From Ciona savignyi (Eukaryota > Chordata > Ascidiacea > Phlebobranchia > Cionidae): a stretch of DNA of 64,000 bases. The position numbers were made by a program, and so were the translations under genes. Positions 1 to 14,137 of the stretch are shown in pieces; positions within the stretch are counted from its first letter, which is position 1, and every line of letters starts with the position of its first letter. Location of the stretch: positions 1,859,289 to 1,923,288 of the forward strand of contig CH003275.1 of NCBI GenBank assembly GCA_000149265.1, in the 5' to 3' direction. The notes beneath the pieces are model-generated. The model saw only the letters and a list, made by a program, of their open reading frames with translations. It did not search any database and was not told where the DNA came from.

Positions 1-2577
1 TCAATCAAATTAAAGCATATCGCGTGCGTAAACCTAGGACGTTGACCTAAATTGTTCTGCTCGTGCTATCAAAGTCAAAATTTGACTTGCCATATTTTAT
101 CCAAATGATTAATGGTTTGCATAGAATTCTCCAACTTGGTTTGGAGTTACCAGTCTTCGTGGTTACATTTAATTGGAATTCAGGTTTATTAAATTAAATT
201 GGATATTGTCATTACTGCCAGAGAACATAAACATATGTTCATGCTGACCAACTCGCCCGGACGAGTTTTATCAGTTATTTACACAATGTTTAATGCTACG
301 CTTCAGACAATATCCGTTTACCACGGGATATTCTTGTAAGACGCTATTTGTATTTTGATAGCAAAACTGGCCAATATGTATGTTTGTTTGCACTGATATT
401 CTGAAATACATGGGAAAGTTACAATACTTCACGTATTCGACTTTTTTAAATGCGACCAACCGCCTGTCGTATAATTGATTTGGTGTTTGTTTAATTTATG
501 TTTTCAGCAGTGAAACAGTAAAAGACACAAGAATCCCCGTTCCTTTTAATTATTTCTTCAAATATCAAACCCAATAGCATATACACGTTATTAAACCAAA
601 GCTCTTTATGTAGAAAGTTAATTACCGCTTTAATCTACCCTTTGTACGTTCATTTTTTGATAAATACACAATTTGTGCATTTTCGATAAAAAATAATTTT
701 AGCGCAGATTAGGCCGAAAAAAACATGGGAAAAATACGTTTCAGGATGTTTTACTTGAACCATAAAATTGCAATTTCCATTCGTAATCTAAGCTTGTAGT
801 TGTTAAAAGTAGCGAATTGTTCGTTGGAAATCTTTGGAATCCGTTCTGAAAAGCTCCTGCTGTTCTGAGGTCGTTTGTTGCCAGGGGATTACCGGTGTTC
901 GAGATCGACGGTTGTGAAATTCTGTCGAAAATGTCGCCTGTTGTGCAGCGGAGCGTGAACGCCGTATTGAAATCATTCAGGCGAAAATTATGTGCGCAAT
1001 TTGCGAGGGAATAATCATGAATTAATTAATAAGGTTGCGTTACTGACCAAGTTGAACATGTTGGTGAAATGTTTCATGCAATCACCACGGTAGATTTATA
1101 ACGGATACGAATACATAGTTTAAAAGTGAATCACGCCTCTTGTTGGAGGCACTGTAGACTCACTTTTATGACAGTAAGAATTTGAATTGGGGCATAGGAA
1201 TGTGTACAGACTTTTGCTAAGAGTTTTTTTGCCAATTTTACAAACGGATAAACTAGTTTTGTCGTGAAAATGGTTGCCACCTGTAACTGTAACACATTCA
1301 GGCTTTATTTATGCTAGCGAGCAGTATGCGTTGGTGCTTTAAAATAGTACATGTTACCAAACCTCCCAAATGAAATATTTTGCTGATTGATTGGCGGATG
1401 CTTCTGACAAGTATCTTTTAAGCACGTTTGCTACTCCCCAGTTGGATCAAAACTTACAAAAACAGATAAGACGTCGACATACTCCCAACAAAGAAATTGC
1501 TGATAGAGATAGACCAAGTCGATGTTTTTGTTTAAATTTAATACCAGGATTATAGTAATATTGTTTATTTTGGCGGTTCATGCATTTCCCGTGGTCGGAC
1601 AGTTTGAAATACTTTACTCGTTGTCATGTAGAGTAATTAAAATATATACAGTAAAACACTATACGAAAACTAGTTGCAGTATATACGAAAAACTAGTTGC
1701 AGACAACACTATACGAAAACTAGTTGCAGACAACAGTTGGCATAAAGATTGTCAATTTATTCAGTAAAAACCCAATCACCAAAACGATCGGCAAGTTAAG
1801 CTGATGTGATTTGTGTTCTGTTCTGCAGCGTCAGTGGTCGCGCCATGTCCGTCGGTACAGTTTGTTTGCTTGAAATCGTTTATCAAAGTTTGCACTGTAA
1901 TAAACGTGTTTTAATCAATCAGCACGACATAGTTACCTTCAACTTTTTAGTTTTTGAGTTTTTAGCAACCCACAATTGGTTACAAATGCATTTTTCAAAA
2001 GGTATGTTAGCCTTATGGCGTACAACCTATAGATTTATTTCTGCAAAAATGAATTTATTGACGTTTTTGCCTTCGCCTGTGGCATGTTTAGACGTGTCTT
2101 TTTGTTAATATCTTACAAGTCTTACGTTAGGCAGCTATTACATTTGCTACAGTCCTTTTATGACCTTGAGCGAGATGCGATACTTCTGGATCACAGATTA
2201 CACGTTAAGGTCAATTGGAAAGGCGATATATTTTCAATGTTCAAATTCCAAGCATGACTTGTGACGTGATGAAGTGTGTACTGAGTCTGCGGCTTGCATT
2301 GTCCGGACCACTTGGCCCATAATTTAAATTATATTACGTTATTTAGGTCTTTATGATCTATTTGCTTTCTGTATTCTATTCGTACGCTGAATACATGTAG
2401 TTTGGTTACCGGCTAAACAAGAAATAAATATTGTTATAGACAGTGTTAAGGAATGTCTTTTATTATTTAAAAATCGACTTAATTACTGGGCATATACAGT
2501 ATTCGATTTTTCTCTTGGTTTCACAATAAACACCAGTCTGTTCGTTATCACATGAAACTAAAATATTTAATTTCCAG
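1..2577. other. Upstream or intronic DNA of the formin gene
   Basis: I see no exon that I can support here. The first formin exon starts in phase 2 inside the FH2 domain, so this stretch is probably intron or 5' flank. A somewhat GC-richer patch at about 880-1015 holds a 48-codon open frame after a possible acceptor, but it has no FH2 resemblance and ends in a stop. A short tandem duplication (a unit with ACTATACGAAAACTAGTTGC) lies at about 1651-1735. Confidence 0.5.
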
Positions 2578-5104
2578 GTCCCCTTCTGTTTTATCCGAAT
2601 CAATCAAGCAATGCGACGTTTCCTTTATGAACTCGGAAAAACTCCGAGCTCTTCGAAAACTGTTACCGGAAAAAGAAGAAATTAAAATTTTAAAAGGTTA
2701 GTTCCATTTCGTGTGATTTTAGGGTCGTTTTCTCGTTTAGACGTCCATTATTGCACGGGATAATAATTTGAAGAGGTCAAATGCAATGTTTTTTAAAACA
2801 AATTATCTCATTGCATGTATGTGATAATTATTATCTTTAGGGCGTCTCTATTTTTGTGATTTTTTTACCACTAAACAACTTGGTTTGCAACATTCCTTTT
2901 GTAAAGAAGCAACTCTTCCAACTGGGTTTAACTTTAACCAGAGTTAGCCACGCAGGGTCTCGAATACCAATACAAAAACTGTTAATACAGATTTAACCTA
3001 TTCGAGAAATGTATTTTGGTTAAATATGCTTAAAAGAGACCCTGAAAGACAAATCCTGGCCTGACATTCGTCCCAGTCTTGACCCCTTTCAATGTGAAAA
3101 GTTTCCCTCCTTCCTCGGTTTTCTTTTATCCCGCTGTCACTAGTAAGTGGTGAAGCGTTTTAATAAGGCTCCTCAACAACAAGTTTGTATTTTTAAATAT
3201 TCCAGAATTCAAAGGCAATATTGAGTTATTGGACACCGCGGAGAGGTTCTTTGTCCACGTCATAAACGTGCCTTATTACGTCATAAGAATCGACGCGATG
3301 TTGCTTCGTGAAGAATTCGACCACGCAATGTCGCAGGTGGAGCAATCAATCGCGGTGCTGCAACGTGCAATTAGAGGTACGCGTTTGAAATATCCACGCC
3401 CGCTGTCACATCTAATATGCACGTGTGAGAATACCTGTGATCTGATCTTCCAGCAAAACATGTTAGAATGTTCCCATTTGTGGGAGAAGTGAGTTTTTCT
3501 CCAATATTTAACCTCACCACAGTGACACATTCAATTGATTGGAGTGGTTACGGAGAAAGTTTTTTGGTATATTCAATTTGTTTTTTTTACTATGCTTGAA
3601 TTTAAGACAGTTTGTCTTGCCTCTATTCATGTCCTCTATGTATTATCACATAAACAATTTGGATCGTAATGCAAGGAGTGATACAATATCGTATGTTAAC
3701 TTGTGTATTTTAAGATGTCAGATAGAAAACAATTAAGGCTATTTTTGAAATTGATCAAAAGAAACTAAGTCCTATTATTCTAAACTGGGTGCAATAATAC
3801 TTGTTTATTTACAGAACTTCGCCAATGCTTCGCCCTCCCCACTATTCTACACTTAGTGTTGCAAGCTGGGAATTACTTGAACCGTGGGGCAGCTTTTGGA
3901 AACGCTGTTGGTTTTCGTCTGGCATCACTGAAAACATTGACAGACACAAAGGCAAATAAGCCAGGGATGACGTTGATGCATTACGTTGCAATGGTAGGTT
4001 TAGGCGACTGTTTTTTGTCCATGTCTTTGACTTTTTAAAGCTTGATTTTCTTATGCAATGGTAAATTGCGAATCTCTTCATCTTTAGTTCACTAGCATGT
4101 TTTTCGTTCCTGATTAGTGTGTAAACAGGGTACCGGGCAAGTCCAGTGGTCAGTGCACAAATAGTAGTTTCTTTCGGTAAATTTCAAAAATAGCCTGCTG
4201 GTCAGTGCACAAATAGCACTACTTTGTTGTATAAAGTTGATATTATATCTGACTTTTCGATTCTGCTCATTATCGCCTATGTTTTAATACATAGCGCGTA
4301 AAAATAAAAGTTTTTTTTTAATTTTGTAACTGGATTTATCCCTTCAGGAACTGGCAAAACACGACCAGGATATGGTAAACTGGACGCAGGAATTACCAAG
4401 TGTCGGCAAAGCTTCTAGGATTTCTGACGAAGAGGTGCGATTGGAGATTTCTATTTTCAACGGCCGCGTGATGTCACTAAAGAACAAAGTGGAAACTGAA
4501 GCGGACGACGAACTGCGAGAAAACGTGAAAGAATTTTTAAAGGTGATGCGTGATTTATATGAGATACAAATTGTTTAATCATCGGACAATGGTTGATGTT
4601 TATCTTGTCACCATTAAATTGTCCACAGTCCTACTATATTACTCCAGAATATTGTAAGTACGATATTTATATTTTACCCCCGTGAATGAAAAAAAATAAG
4701 CCAAAGGTTGGTTTCGATATAACAACTCTTCGATTTAAGATGAAGCACTAACCAACTGAGCTACTGAGTGGGAAAACGGGCTACTAATCCGATTTTAGCC
4801 CATATCGTACTGCTGCGGATCTGATATATTTTTATTATTTTTAATGGAATTCTTCTCTGGCTTAATTAATAATCAAACAATGGTTTCATTTTGTCAATCT
4901 TCAGACCGCCGAAGAGCGTCTAAACTCGACAAAGGCTCAAGAGCAGCACCTAACGGAACAGTCAAATGAGCTGGCAATATACTTGTGCGAACAGAAAGGG
5001 AAGTTTTCATTGAATGGATGTTTCCAAATCGTTTCTGAGTTTCGGAATAAATTCGTAAAATGCGCTGAAGAGAATCTGAAACGAGAGAAAGAAAGCAAAC
5101 GAAA
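2578..5104 (+). CDS. FH2 domain exons of the formin
   Basis: Five exons encode about 288 residues of FH2, from the middle of the domain to its end. Exon 1 carries the basic [16 protein letters not shown] stretch. Exon 2 continues with LLDTAERFF and a helix-rich segment. Exon 3 has the Gly/Asn-rich signature. Exons 4 and 5 are charged helices, ending in a Lys/Arg/Glu-rich run typical of the FH2 C-terminal coiled segment. Introns are 245 to 509 bp long. All splice phases match (1, 1, 0, 0, 2). Confidence 0.85.
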
Positions 5105-8100
5105 GTAAGAAAATTATTATTTTTCAGTATAGCACGTATCGTCATTGTATTCAAAAACAAAAGCATAACAACAGCCAATATTTTTTAAATGTGATATTCT
5201 CGGAAAATGGCTACATTTAATGTATTTTAGTCAACATCGTATTATAAAATTCCCTTTCCAGTTATAACTTTTTAAAATTTATTTATTTTTAGAAAATTAT
5301 TCATTTTTAGGAAATGTAGATAATGCATAAATGTTAAATTTACTGTCTATTACATTTCTGCTGAGAACTGGATAGATATCCACGAAAAGTGCTTTAAATT
5401 TTCCCTGTTTTCAAAATATAACTGCGGTAAAAAATCAATTGGGTTTAAACCTACTATAGTAGTTTCCCATCAAAATATTTTTTATTTAAATTAATAAGTT
5501 AAATTTATGAAATTATTTTTTTTCAAATCTTCGACGTTTTTACAGGAATTCCACAGAAAAGTACGGGCAAACAAACAACAACAACAATAATAACAACAAC
5601 AACAACATCAACAAATCTTACAGTGTTACAAACATTGACGGTAAAATTGCGGAGGAAAATGCAAAGAATTCTGATGAGAATTCCAAAAACCCTTTCCGTC
5701 GAAGTTACTCCCTCGCCACGCCGCATCAGCGTTATAGAGGCTCTCGGTCGTCCAGCAACCTGTCTGGTGACGTCTCACCTACTTCGCCATCTCGGTTGCA
5801 GAGATACGACGCTTCGAATTTGCGGAGGACTTCTTTAGCTAAACCAGACGTAAATGAGATCGCTAAGTTGTACCAAGCACAGTTTACAAATGGCGAAAAC
5901 GAAGTAAAAGATGGAGTGAAAGAGGCGTGGCCTGAATGCCAATCAAAATCAGAATCGACCAATCAAACGCCGAAAAGTTTGAATGAAAGATTAAGGTCTT
6001 TCGGGTCATCTCCCAACACCAGATCAGAACCGGATCTGGAAGTTACGACTTCATTTTCACGGAGGAGAAGATTAGGATCGCTGAGGACTCATTCTCTCCA
6101 CGGAAGAGTTGGTGATGAGGATGGAGACGAGCTAGTCCATCATCTCCGAGCCTCCCAGCAGGCGGAAAAGGAAGACTTGGAGGAATCTATGGAACAATTT
6201 GTCAGTCGAGAACGGAGCCGGATTTTAGAACGGACTCAACTCCGTAGATCCTACCGAAGAGACCGTAAAGACCTTCCTTCAAGGGATGACGAAAGTGACG
6301 GCGACGTTATAACTGACACCATCCCAGCGCCTGACGGACGAAGAAGGTCGTGGCGGCAGAGACGCTCGCCGCTTGCGTCACAATCAACGTCGAGTCTAGA
6401 ACAATCCGACGTCTTCGTTCCGCCGACGGAAACGCGGAGGCAGTCGGTGGACGGCGAAAGCGCGGCTGACGACACAAGACCACGTCGTCACGACGATATT
6501 CGAGAACGAATACGGAAATACAAAACAGCGACCTCCTTCGAGGACAACTCGCTTCCAGATCGAAGGCTGAGCACCGGTTCAGGCATCAGCAGGAAAGGTT
6601 AGTTTGTCTATTTGACATTTTGACTCTTAATTAGCGCTTTTTAAATACCATCTTGGTTGTTTTGCACAAAAATATATTAAACGGGTGAATTAATTTACAG
6701 AAATATATTAAATTTGCACAGAAATATATTAAACGGGTCAATTTCCAAAATTTTACCATGTTAGATTATTCAGGGCAATTGATATACATTGTCTGTCAGG
6801 TTTTCTAATTCATAGCAAGTCGGACTGACAGAAAAACAAATAAAATTTGACTTACATGGTGAAAAGCATCTAATTATGTTCGTTTATAATTAGAATTTTA
6901 AGTCGGGTGAAACTGTACAACGAAATTCTGTTTCAGAATCCACCGGGTCCAGCTGCGATTCCTCTCAAGTCTCCATTTCCGAGGAATCCCTCGACAATCA
7001 GCCAAGAAGACGCTTGAATCGCCGACGCACGGTTGGCGGAGATAATGATTCTCAAATCTTTGATCAACAATCCGAATTAAAACAATTGCCAGAAGAAGCA
7101 AGTAATGTCACTCTTGTCGACAGCGGTTTGAAAGGAGATGATGTTAAGCCTGATGTAAATGAAACAGCTACTCCAAAGCAAAACATAGAACCAGTCGCCG
7201 TTGAAGAAGTAATTGTACCTGTTGTAGAAAGTGACGTAACGGCTGCGGAACCTGAAAGTAACAGCGATCATGACGTAGTGAAAGTAGTTGAACCAATAAC
7301 AGATAATAATGAAAGTACTGCTGAAGTCGATGCTGAGAAAATTGTGCTTGAAAAGCAGAAGATTCCTGCAAAGCCTCGTGGTATTCCTCAAATGCGGAGG
7401 AGCAATCTTCCGAAGCCCGGTCGATCTACTCTCACTTCACCAGGAAAAACGTGGAATAAAAATGTGAAAACTGCTCGTTCGCGGGACTCCTCGCCAGCGC
7501 CGTGTAGTGGAAGTAAAACAAAAGTTCCATTGAACACCAGGGCGGCGTCGCTGTCCCCAACAAGAAGATTACGAACACCGGTGACCGAAATTCAAAGTGT
7601 TATTCAGAAACTTCAAAAGAGTGCTTCAGATAAAAATAGTGACAATACAAGTGTGGACAGATTGATAGTACCAGTTGTTGTCGTTTCTGACGTGGATGAT
7701 TTACAAATTAATGACGAGAAATCCCTAGATTCGGAATCAATAATACCGAGGCAAAGATCTTCATCTACCAACAGTTCGCCGACAAGGGTACAGTCCAGAC
7801 CGGCGTCTAGGTCTTCTGGACTTGTTACTCCAAGTACTCAAACGAACAACACCATGAACCGAGCAGCCAGGCTGCGTCAAAACAAATCCCAGCAATCTAA
7901 CATAAGTGTCAAGCCAGCTTCTAGATTTTCGTCGCCTGTTAAATCAAACCCCAATACAAAAGACATTCCGAAAAAAGCATCAATTAAAGCACCCACCGTT
8001 AGACAACCGGTAAAACAAAAAGCAGTGGCAGCAAAAGTTGCTAAACCAACTGAAACAAAGAAGAATGTCTCAAATTTAAAATCCCCAAGGACTGTGACTC

Positions 8101-8318
8101 CCAAAACACCTAAAAGCATAAACGTTAAATCAACTCCGACAAGGTTGAAACCGAAAAGTGTGTTACCAATGAAAGAAACCAACTTATCCGATAACTTAGA
8201 TGCTAATGCACAGCCAAACGGTGCAGCTGCTCATACCGGTGTGCAAATGAACAGGGCTGCCCGTTTGCGACTGCTCAAGAAAAACAACGAAGCTAAAAAC
8301 TGTCCAAAATTTAAGTAA
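2578..8318 (+). CDS. Formin, FHDC1/INF2-like (3' seven exons)
   Basis: Actin-nucleating formin acting in the cytoplasm. Exons are 2578-2696, 3206-3376, 3815-3993, 4348-4542, 4905-5104, 5546-6597 and 6937-8318. All have AG/GT borders and compatible phases, leaving 1098 codons before TAA at 8316. The signature is in exon 3: GNYLN, GNAVGF and [11 protein letters not shown], the core of FH2 where the dimeric domain grips the barbed end. The order FH2 then long basic tail, with no DAD or other domain recognised after it, resembles FHDC1 (INF1). INF2 or another invertebrate formin remains possible. The N-terminal third of FH2 and any FH1 region are missing from the window. The gene converges on gene A, whose stop is 1.56 kb away on the other strand. 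Confidence 0.85.
5546..8318 (+). CDS. Basic, low-complexity C-terminal tail of the formin
   Basis: Two large exons (5546-6597 and 6937-8318) encode about 810 residues of mostly disordered tail. It begins with a poly-Asn run, then Arg/Ser-rich segments, an acidic Val/Glu patch, and finally a Lys/Pro/Ser/Thr-rich basic region. The motif MNRAARLR occurs twice, at about 7855-7878 and 8248-8271, the second close to the C-terminus. In vertebrate FHDC1 the tail binds microtubules. A basic S/P/K-rich tail is compatible with that, but I infer it from composition only. Confidence 0.75.
5570..5614 (+). repeat. AAC/AAT trinucleotide run (poly-Asn)
   Basis: A run of AAC and AAT codons codes for about ten consecutive Asn residues at the start of the formin tail. 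It is a coding microsatellite and likely to vary in length. Confidence 0.9.
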
Positions 8319-8382
8319 TTGCTGGTACCATATAATTTTTTTTTTTAATTGAGAATTTGAAAAGAAAAATATGCCGTAAAGT

Positions 8383-8388
8383 AATAAA
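8383..8388 (+). terminator. Polyadenylation signal of the formin gene
   Basis: AATAAA lies 65 bp after the formin stop codon in an AT-rich 3' UTR. A second AATAAA is at about 8887. Confidence 0.6.
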
Positions 8389-9377
8389 AACTCTTCTAGT
8401 ATACTAGAGATTTAGTTTATAATAGAATAACAATCAGAATGTTTTCGTCTTATTTTTAAACCATTTTCGTTTTTATAGACATTAGAATGATACATTCTTG
8501 TGCATGTGCTTTATAGTCTTTATTAGTTTAAGCAATTTTCCTTTTCCACTACTCGTTATGCAATTGCACTCCTTTACAAGTTATTTCAAATCCCTTTCTG
8601 TTTTTGAATGCTGTAGCTACTGCTGTATTTCTTTGATATAGCCTTCTGGGAAAACGTACAAACGTGCTAGCAAGTCAGCATTTTCCCACTTGTTTGCCAA
8701 GTTTACACACGTTTATATCTAGTGTTTGATAGAGCATACTTATTAGGCTATCACTAGTTTCATTGCTCTTTTAAATGACCAAGGCAGCCTTGCTTTGCGA
8801 AATCGTAGATTTCTCAATGTTTTTTTTCCGTTTGTTTTTATTCTGTGGAACAAGTGCCTTTCGGGAATTCTGCAGTATTTTGTCGAAATAAATTTCGTAA
8901 AACTATGTTTATTTGTTAAATATACAAAATTAGGAACAAGTTATCTAACGATATAATCTAACTAATATAATGCCAACTAATATCGCCCCTTTTTCCTGCG
9001 ATATTTTAAAGCTTCTAAATTAAAACCTGGGTCTGTGAAGCCTAAAATGTCCTTCACAACAACTTTCCCCAACAATCGCATTTATTAGAGTAACTTCTAA
9101 CACAAAATCGATCAAAGTTACGAGGGAAAATGACTGCTAAGAATAAAATGTCAGGAGAAAGCGGTCAAATACATTTGATGCTCTGACCTGTTAATGAACG
9201 TGATACATGCCTGGCACGTTTGGATCATTCGATTAAAGTGAAAAACATGGTGCATAATAATGTGAGTTTATTAGGAAGGAAATAAAGAAACAATTGCTTT
9301 CGCACGGATCGTAGGTTAAATTCAACGTTATGGTCTAAATTTGGTGACCATTGTTTTAGACTTCAAAATGATAATAT

Positions 9378-9512
9378 GGGAGGATATAGGGTATTTATGT
9401 TTTATCCTGATGAATGGAAAACGTAAGAGGCGGTATTACTCGGACAATCGTAAGATCACCTCGCGACCACCGTCGGGTTACCAGAGCTTTTGCAGTGTGT
9501 TGGGTTAGGATA
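9378..9512 (-). mobile_element. SINE fragment (tail half)
   Basis: Matches the 3' half of the SINE seen whole at 45203-45540, in reverse: the segments around CGTAAGATCACCTCGCGACC and CCGTCGGGTTACCAGAGC. Confidence 0.65.
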
Positions 9513-9685
9513 GCTGCGTTTATTGTATCATGCTGGGTAGAAAGGCCGCCCAATCGAAACCGGAAAATTGTTAAACTTAGTGGAATGACGACCGAACAGG
9601 TAATAAAGTATTCCATTTGCAACATAATGTAATAACTCCACTATCTCAAACGTTAGCCAAAGGTATTAGAACGAATGTCGTGCTT

Positions 9686-9691
9686 TTTATT
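9686..9691 (-). terminator. Candidate polyadenylation signal of gene A
   Basis: TTTATT on the + strand, so AATAAA in the sense of gene A, 188 bp downstream of its stop codon. Confidence 0.45.
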
Positions 9692-9878
9692 GAAATAAGT
9701 TTCCAAACCATGATGGACACGTTACAAGGTTCAATTTAAACCGTATACTGTGTAAATGGGTGGTTCTAAGCAATAAGCCACATAAATATTTAATGATATC
9801 GAGTCTCTTGCGTTTTCCCAAGCTTTATAAAAAATGACGATACATCATAAAATGAAAAGATGACGTGCTGATAATCTC

Positions 9879-12271
9879 TTAGTTGTCGAGTGACGTGGAG
9901 ATGGTCGTAGCGAGTGTTGGAAGAGGCCGGTTAGGCGGAACCCGGGTAACCGGGATAGGAGGAGCACACATACTGTTAGACAACTGTGAAGCGAACTGCT
10001 CGTATAGATCGCTGTAGCCGTTTGTGGCGGATAATACGCGGTCGGGTGCACCGGCGAGATACAACAGTAGCTCCATATTAATTCCTTGACCGAAAATAGG
10101 TGGAACTCCAAGGGAAAATGTCTGCAAAATCAAGGATTGTTTTAAGTTAGTTATGTTCTTGTGCGATAGAAAGAGGATATTCATGTTTATTTATGTAATT
10201 TGGAAAACAAAGGAGTGCTATCACACGGGCAATCTTTAAGATTAACTCGTGCCTTCCGTCGGATTACCAGAGCTTTTGCAGTTTGTTGTATATAATGTTT
10301 TCACAGTTTTAGCTTAACTTAATAATCAAGAGTGATCTGACGATTGTCCGTGTGATACCCCCCTTGGTTTTCCCATTCACGGGGATAAACCTGAATAACA
10401 TATCCTATTCTAAGAGGGTTTAGGCGACGTTTATCAAATATATAGGCCTGATGAGCCCAAACCACAAGCAAGAAGGTCGATGGTTGATGTCCAACGGTCT
10501 AACTCACTGAAATAGCATTTAAAAGCAGTAGTCATAACAGATAAATGGTAGGAATTCCATTTTGTTTGGGTGTTATTTGTCCGGTTTTATTTGTGAGAAT
10601 TGTATTTAACCTAGTATTCATTAAACCACGTACCAATGCACCATTGCTTCGTAATTCCAGTGGCAGATCGGCAAGTCCTGTTGCCGAGTGCCCGTCTGTC
10701 ACTGTAATGACGACATTCTTTACTCCAGGTCTTTCTCCGTTAACAGGGGCAAGTATGACGTCACGGACGTGCTGTAACGCATTCCTGGTCCGAGAACCTG
10801 AAGAAAGTACACGATAAGGCGACTGTAATGCTTGTTAGTTCGCTGCATAGCGTTGTGGTTACGGTTGCCAATCATGACCACAAAGGTTAAGGGTATATTC
10901 CTTTGAGAAAAATTTGTGAGCATGTGTTGGATCCTGGATTTCGTTGGGTAACTACGTATATTTTATGGGAAACTCAGATTTATCACCAGAAGATAAGATA
11001 TTCGTGTGTATCACCGTAAATGGGAAAACGCAAGGGGTGTTAACACACAGGGAATCGTCAAGATTACCTCGTTTCCATCGTTGGGTTACCTGAGATATTG
11101 CAGTGTGTTGTGTATCAGTGTATGATTAAGAGGTTTTTTTAATTTGTTAGAACCCATTGATCCAATGAATAAGGCAATGTCCGCTAAGTTTCTTGCTTCA
11201 AGGATACAACTGACTAGATAGCGACCAGAATTATAAACCCCTGTGCCGTAGAGTTATAAAATGCATAAAGCTATAAAATGCAAGGGATAATCCGTCCGTT
11301 AATTCTGGTGGTTTAGTGCCACGCCTTTCTGCCGAAAGGTTGTATGTTTGAAACTGGTCGCTAGCTGGTCTGGTTGTGTCCTTGGTCAAGGCACTTAACA
11401 GACATTGCCTGAACCTAGAGGGATTATTGGGGTTCTACAAAATTAAAGGTTGGACGATTGCCCGTGTTTTAACCACCTTGGTTTTCCCATTCACGGGATA
11501 AACATGAATATTCTATCCTATCCTATAACTACCGTATGTTTTATGGGAAACTCAGATTTATCACCATGAGATAGAATATTCGTGTTTATTCTTGTGAATG
11601 GGAAAACGCTAAGGGGTGTTGATAAACATGCATAGAATCGCACATCTCACCTGCTCCGTTGTAAGGGATGGAATCGAAAGCTCGAAGAAGGCTCGCTCGA
11701 CCATCGAACTGGTTCAGCAGGATCTGAGTCCCAGTATCAATGCGTCTGTTGTATCTAAACACTGCTACACGGGCACCCGCTGTCTCATTTGTCGCCAATT
11801 TAAACGATCTGCGAATATTGTTGTTTATACACCACCGGCTTTCAATTCAATTTTTGGTTTTTGTTTCTTTCGCTACAGCATTAACCACAAACAATTCGAA
11901 ACACTGGCTGGTTTATACAAGGCATATAGATCATTTTTTTGTCATAAAAATCGAAAAACAGATTAAATTTGACTAGCTGTGTGACTTGGATAAGGTAAAC
12001 TTTTCCTAAACCCAGTGGATTAATGAATAAAACAAACGCAAAACCAATGTCTTAATAAAAAACACACATTTTATAATGAACTTAGTAACCTAAGTGTTAT
12101 TCAGACCCAGGTTGGATATTAAACCTGTGGATAAACAGGAATATAAAATTAATTTTTACCCAATTAATCCTCTAATAAAGGTCTTCATGTCCACCCAGTT
12201 CTTGGTTCCAATTGATTTGGACGAGTCCATGACAACAACCAGGTCAATAATTCCATATTGCGGGCATTGGG
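9879..12271 (-). CDS. Gene A VWA3 and C-terminus
   Basis: Four exons: 12160-12271, 11651-11808, 10634-10797 and 9879-10121. The MIDAS motif DSSKS sits after the first beta strand ([11 protein letters not shown]). The third-exon motif is GSRTRNAL, where the usual metal-binding Thr of GTxTG is Ser. The TDGHS loop keeps its Asp. The last exon holds the final VWA helices, then [16 protein letters not shown] and a stop. The domain is therefore largely intact, with a conservative change in the metal site. SINE copies fill its introns. Confidence 0.8.
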
Positions 12272-14098
12272 CTGAAACAAACAGGTTCATAATGTGATAT
12301 GGCTACAGTCATTATTATAGACCATTTTTCGTACATTTGTATGTTTTAGTCATATGTGACCTCAGGCTATAAAGGCACTTTATGGACATTGTTCTAATGG
12401 AATAGATACTGTGGTCGGTTGTAGAAAAAAAGGAATCAATTTCTCTATTGAATTCATCATATTGCAATAATCTTGTCGATCCCATGAGGTTAGGATAGGA
12501 TATTTATGTTGTATCCCGTGAATGGGAAAATGCAATTTGTGTTATCACATAGGCAATTGGCAGATTATCTTGCGCTAGGTTACCAAAGCTGTTGCAGTGT
12601 GTTGTATACGTGATTAAGGCATTTTTTCATTTTAATACAACCCATTAAATACTGGTTTTAGGTAATGTCCTTAAACTGCCTTGCCCAAAGACACAACCAT
12701 GTAGCTGTTTTTTTGTGCTCACAACTTTTTGCTTGCCTGCAAACCACTAAAACTCTCACTGACTAACTTATTTGGCCGGAAATGTTATCTAATAAAAGTG
12801 ACAAACTTTCCGCACATACGATAATAGGCCGATAACACATGATGAATGCCTATGCATAATAATTACCTATGCTAATAGTGCGATAACACTTAATAATTAC
12901 CTATGCATAAAGGTGGTGGATTAGTCCAAACTCCGTTGGTATCATTGCTCATTCCATCTATGCAAGTGGTGGTAGGATCACCAGTCATCGCGTAACCAGC
13001 GTCGCATGTGTACGAGCAAATACTTCCTTCGATGTTATCATTGGTGCAAGACATCATGCCGTTAGCAGGCTGGTTCAGTTCAGGACAAACAGAGGCTAGA
13101 GACAAAGTGTGCGAGTTAGTCTGACCGGTTACTTTGGTGGTTTACTGTGATACCTCTCAACCGAAAGGTTAAAGGTTCGAAACTGGTCGCTAGCTAGTGG
13201 GTTGTGTCTATGGGCAAGGCACTTAACGGACATTGCCTGAACCCAGTAGATTATTGGGTTGTACCAAATTAATGGAATATGTGTATTATACAAACACACT
13301 GCAATAGCTCTGATAACCCAACGGTGGGCGCGAGGTCATCTGACGATTGCCTGTGTGTTAACCCCTTGGTTTTCCCATTTACGAGGATAAACATGAACAT
13401 CCTATTCCATCCTATACTAAGTTAGATCACAGGTAAAGTTAAAATGCACATTCGATAGTAAACAATATATGGTGGTGTCAAATGTTGTCAAAACATACAT
13501 GAAGTACATTATAAAATCTGGAATAACCTGAAATTTATGTAGGAATAATTGGATTTTAAAAATATAATTTTTGATAACACCCTTAAATAATGCCATATCA
13601 CTGCAATAACGAATAGACAAAAATTACCGCAAGGATGTCCGCATAAAGTTGTTGTCAGTTTTTCTTTAAACATGTCCACAATGCTAGCAAGACCCTCACG
13701 AGCCCATATAATGCGTTCAACGGCACCTGCTATCTCCAGCAACTCTTGGTTTCTAGGCCCGAGCCCATTTGCTGGTATCATACCAATAGCATATGTCTGT
13801 GGATTGGAAAAATGCACGATACTTACTTTATTCCCAGGATGAGAAATTGTATTAAAATGGTTATGGATCAGACACACGGTTATGAAATAGAATTTCAGAC
13901 TAGTAAAGCTGTTGTAGTGGGTATGATTACATTATATATATTGCTTACTATTGCTTGTTTACAATAAAATAATTTTTTATTTTCGGTTTAAATTTTAAGC
14001 AACTAGAGTAATTTTATTTTTTATGTTTAAGGCTGTCCCAAGAAAATATTCACCTAGCTAGCACCTGGCTTAGATCCCACAGATTTACCCAACACTAC

Positions 14099-14137
<39 letters not shown>

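Larger units (their letters stand above)
8319..9878. other. 3' UTRs and convergent intergenic DNA
   Basis: Contains the 3' ends of the formin (+) and gene A (-). Apart from poly(A) signals and a SINE fragment at about 9378-9512, I see no coding exon. Confidence 0.6.

Noticed and set aside
880-1015. Possible formin exon with a 48-codon open frame
   Set aside because: No resemblance to FH2 or FH1, ends in a stop with no donor, and cannot join the phase-2 acceptor at 2578.
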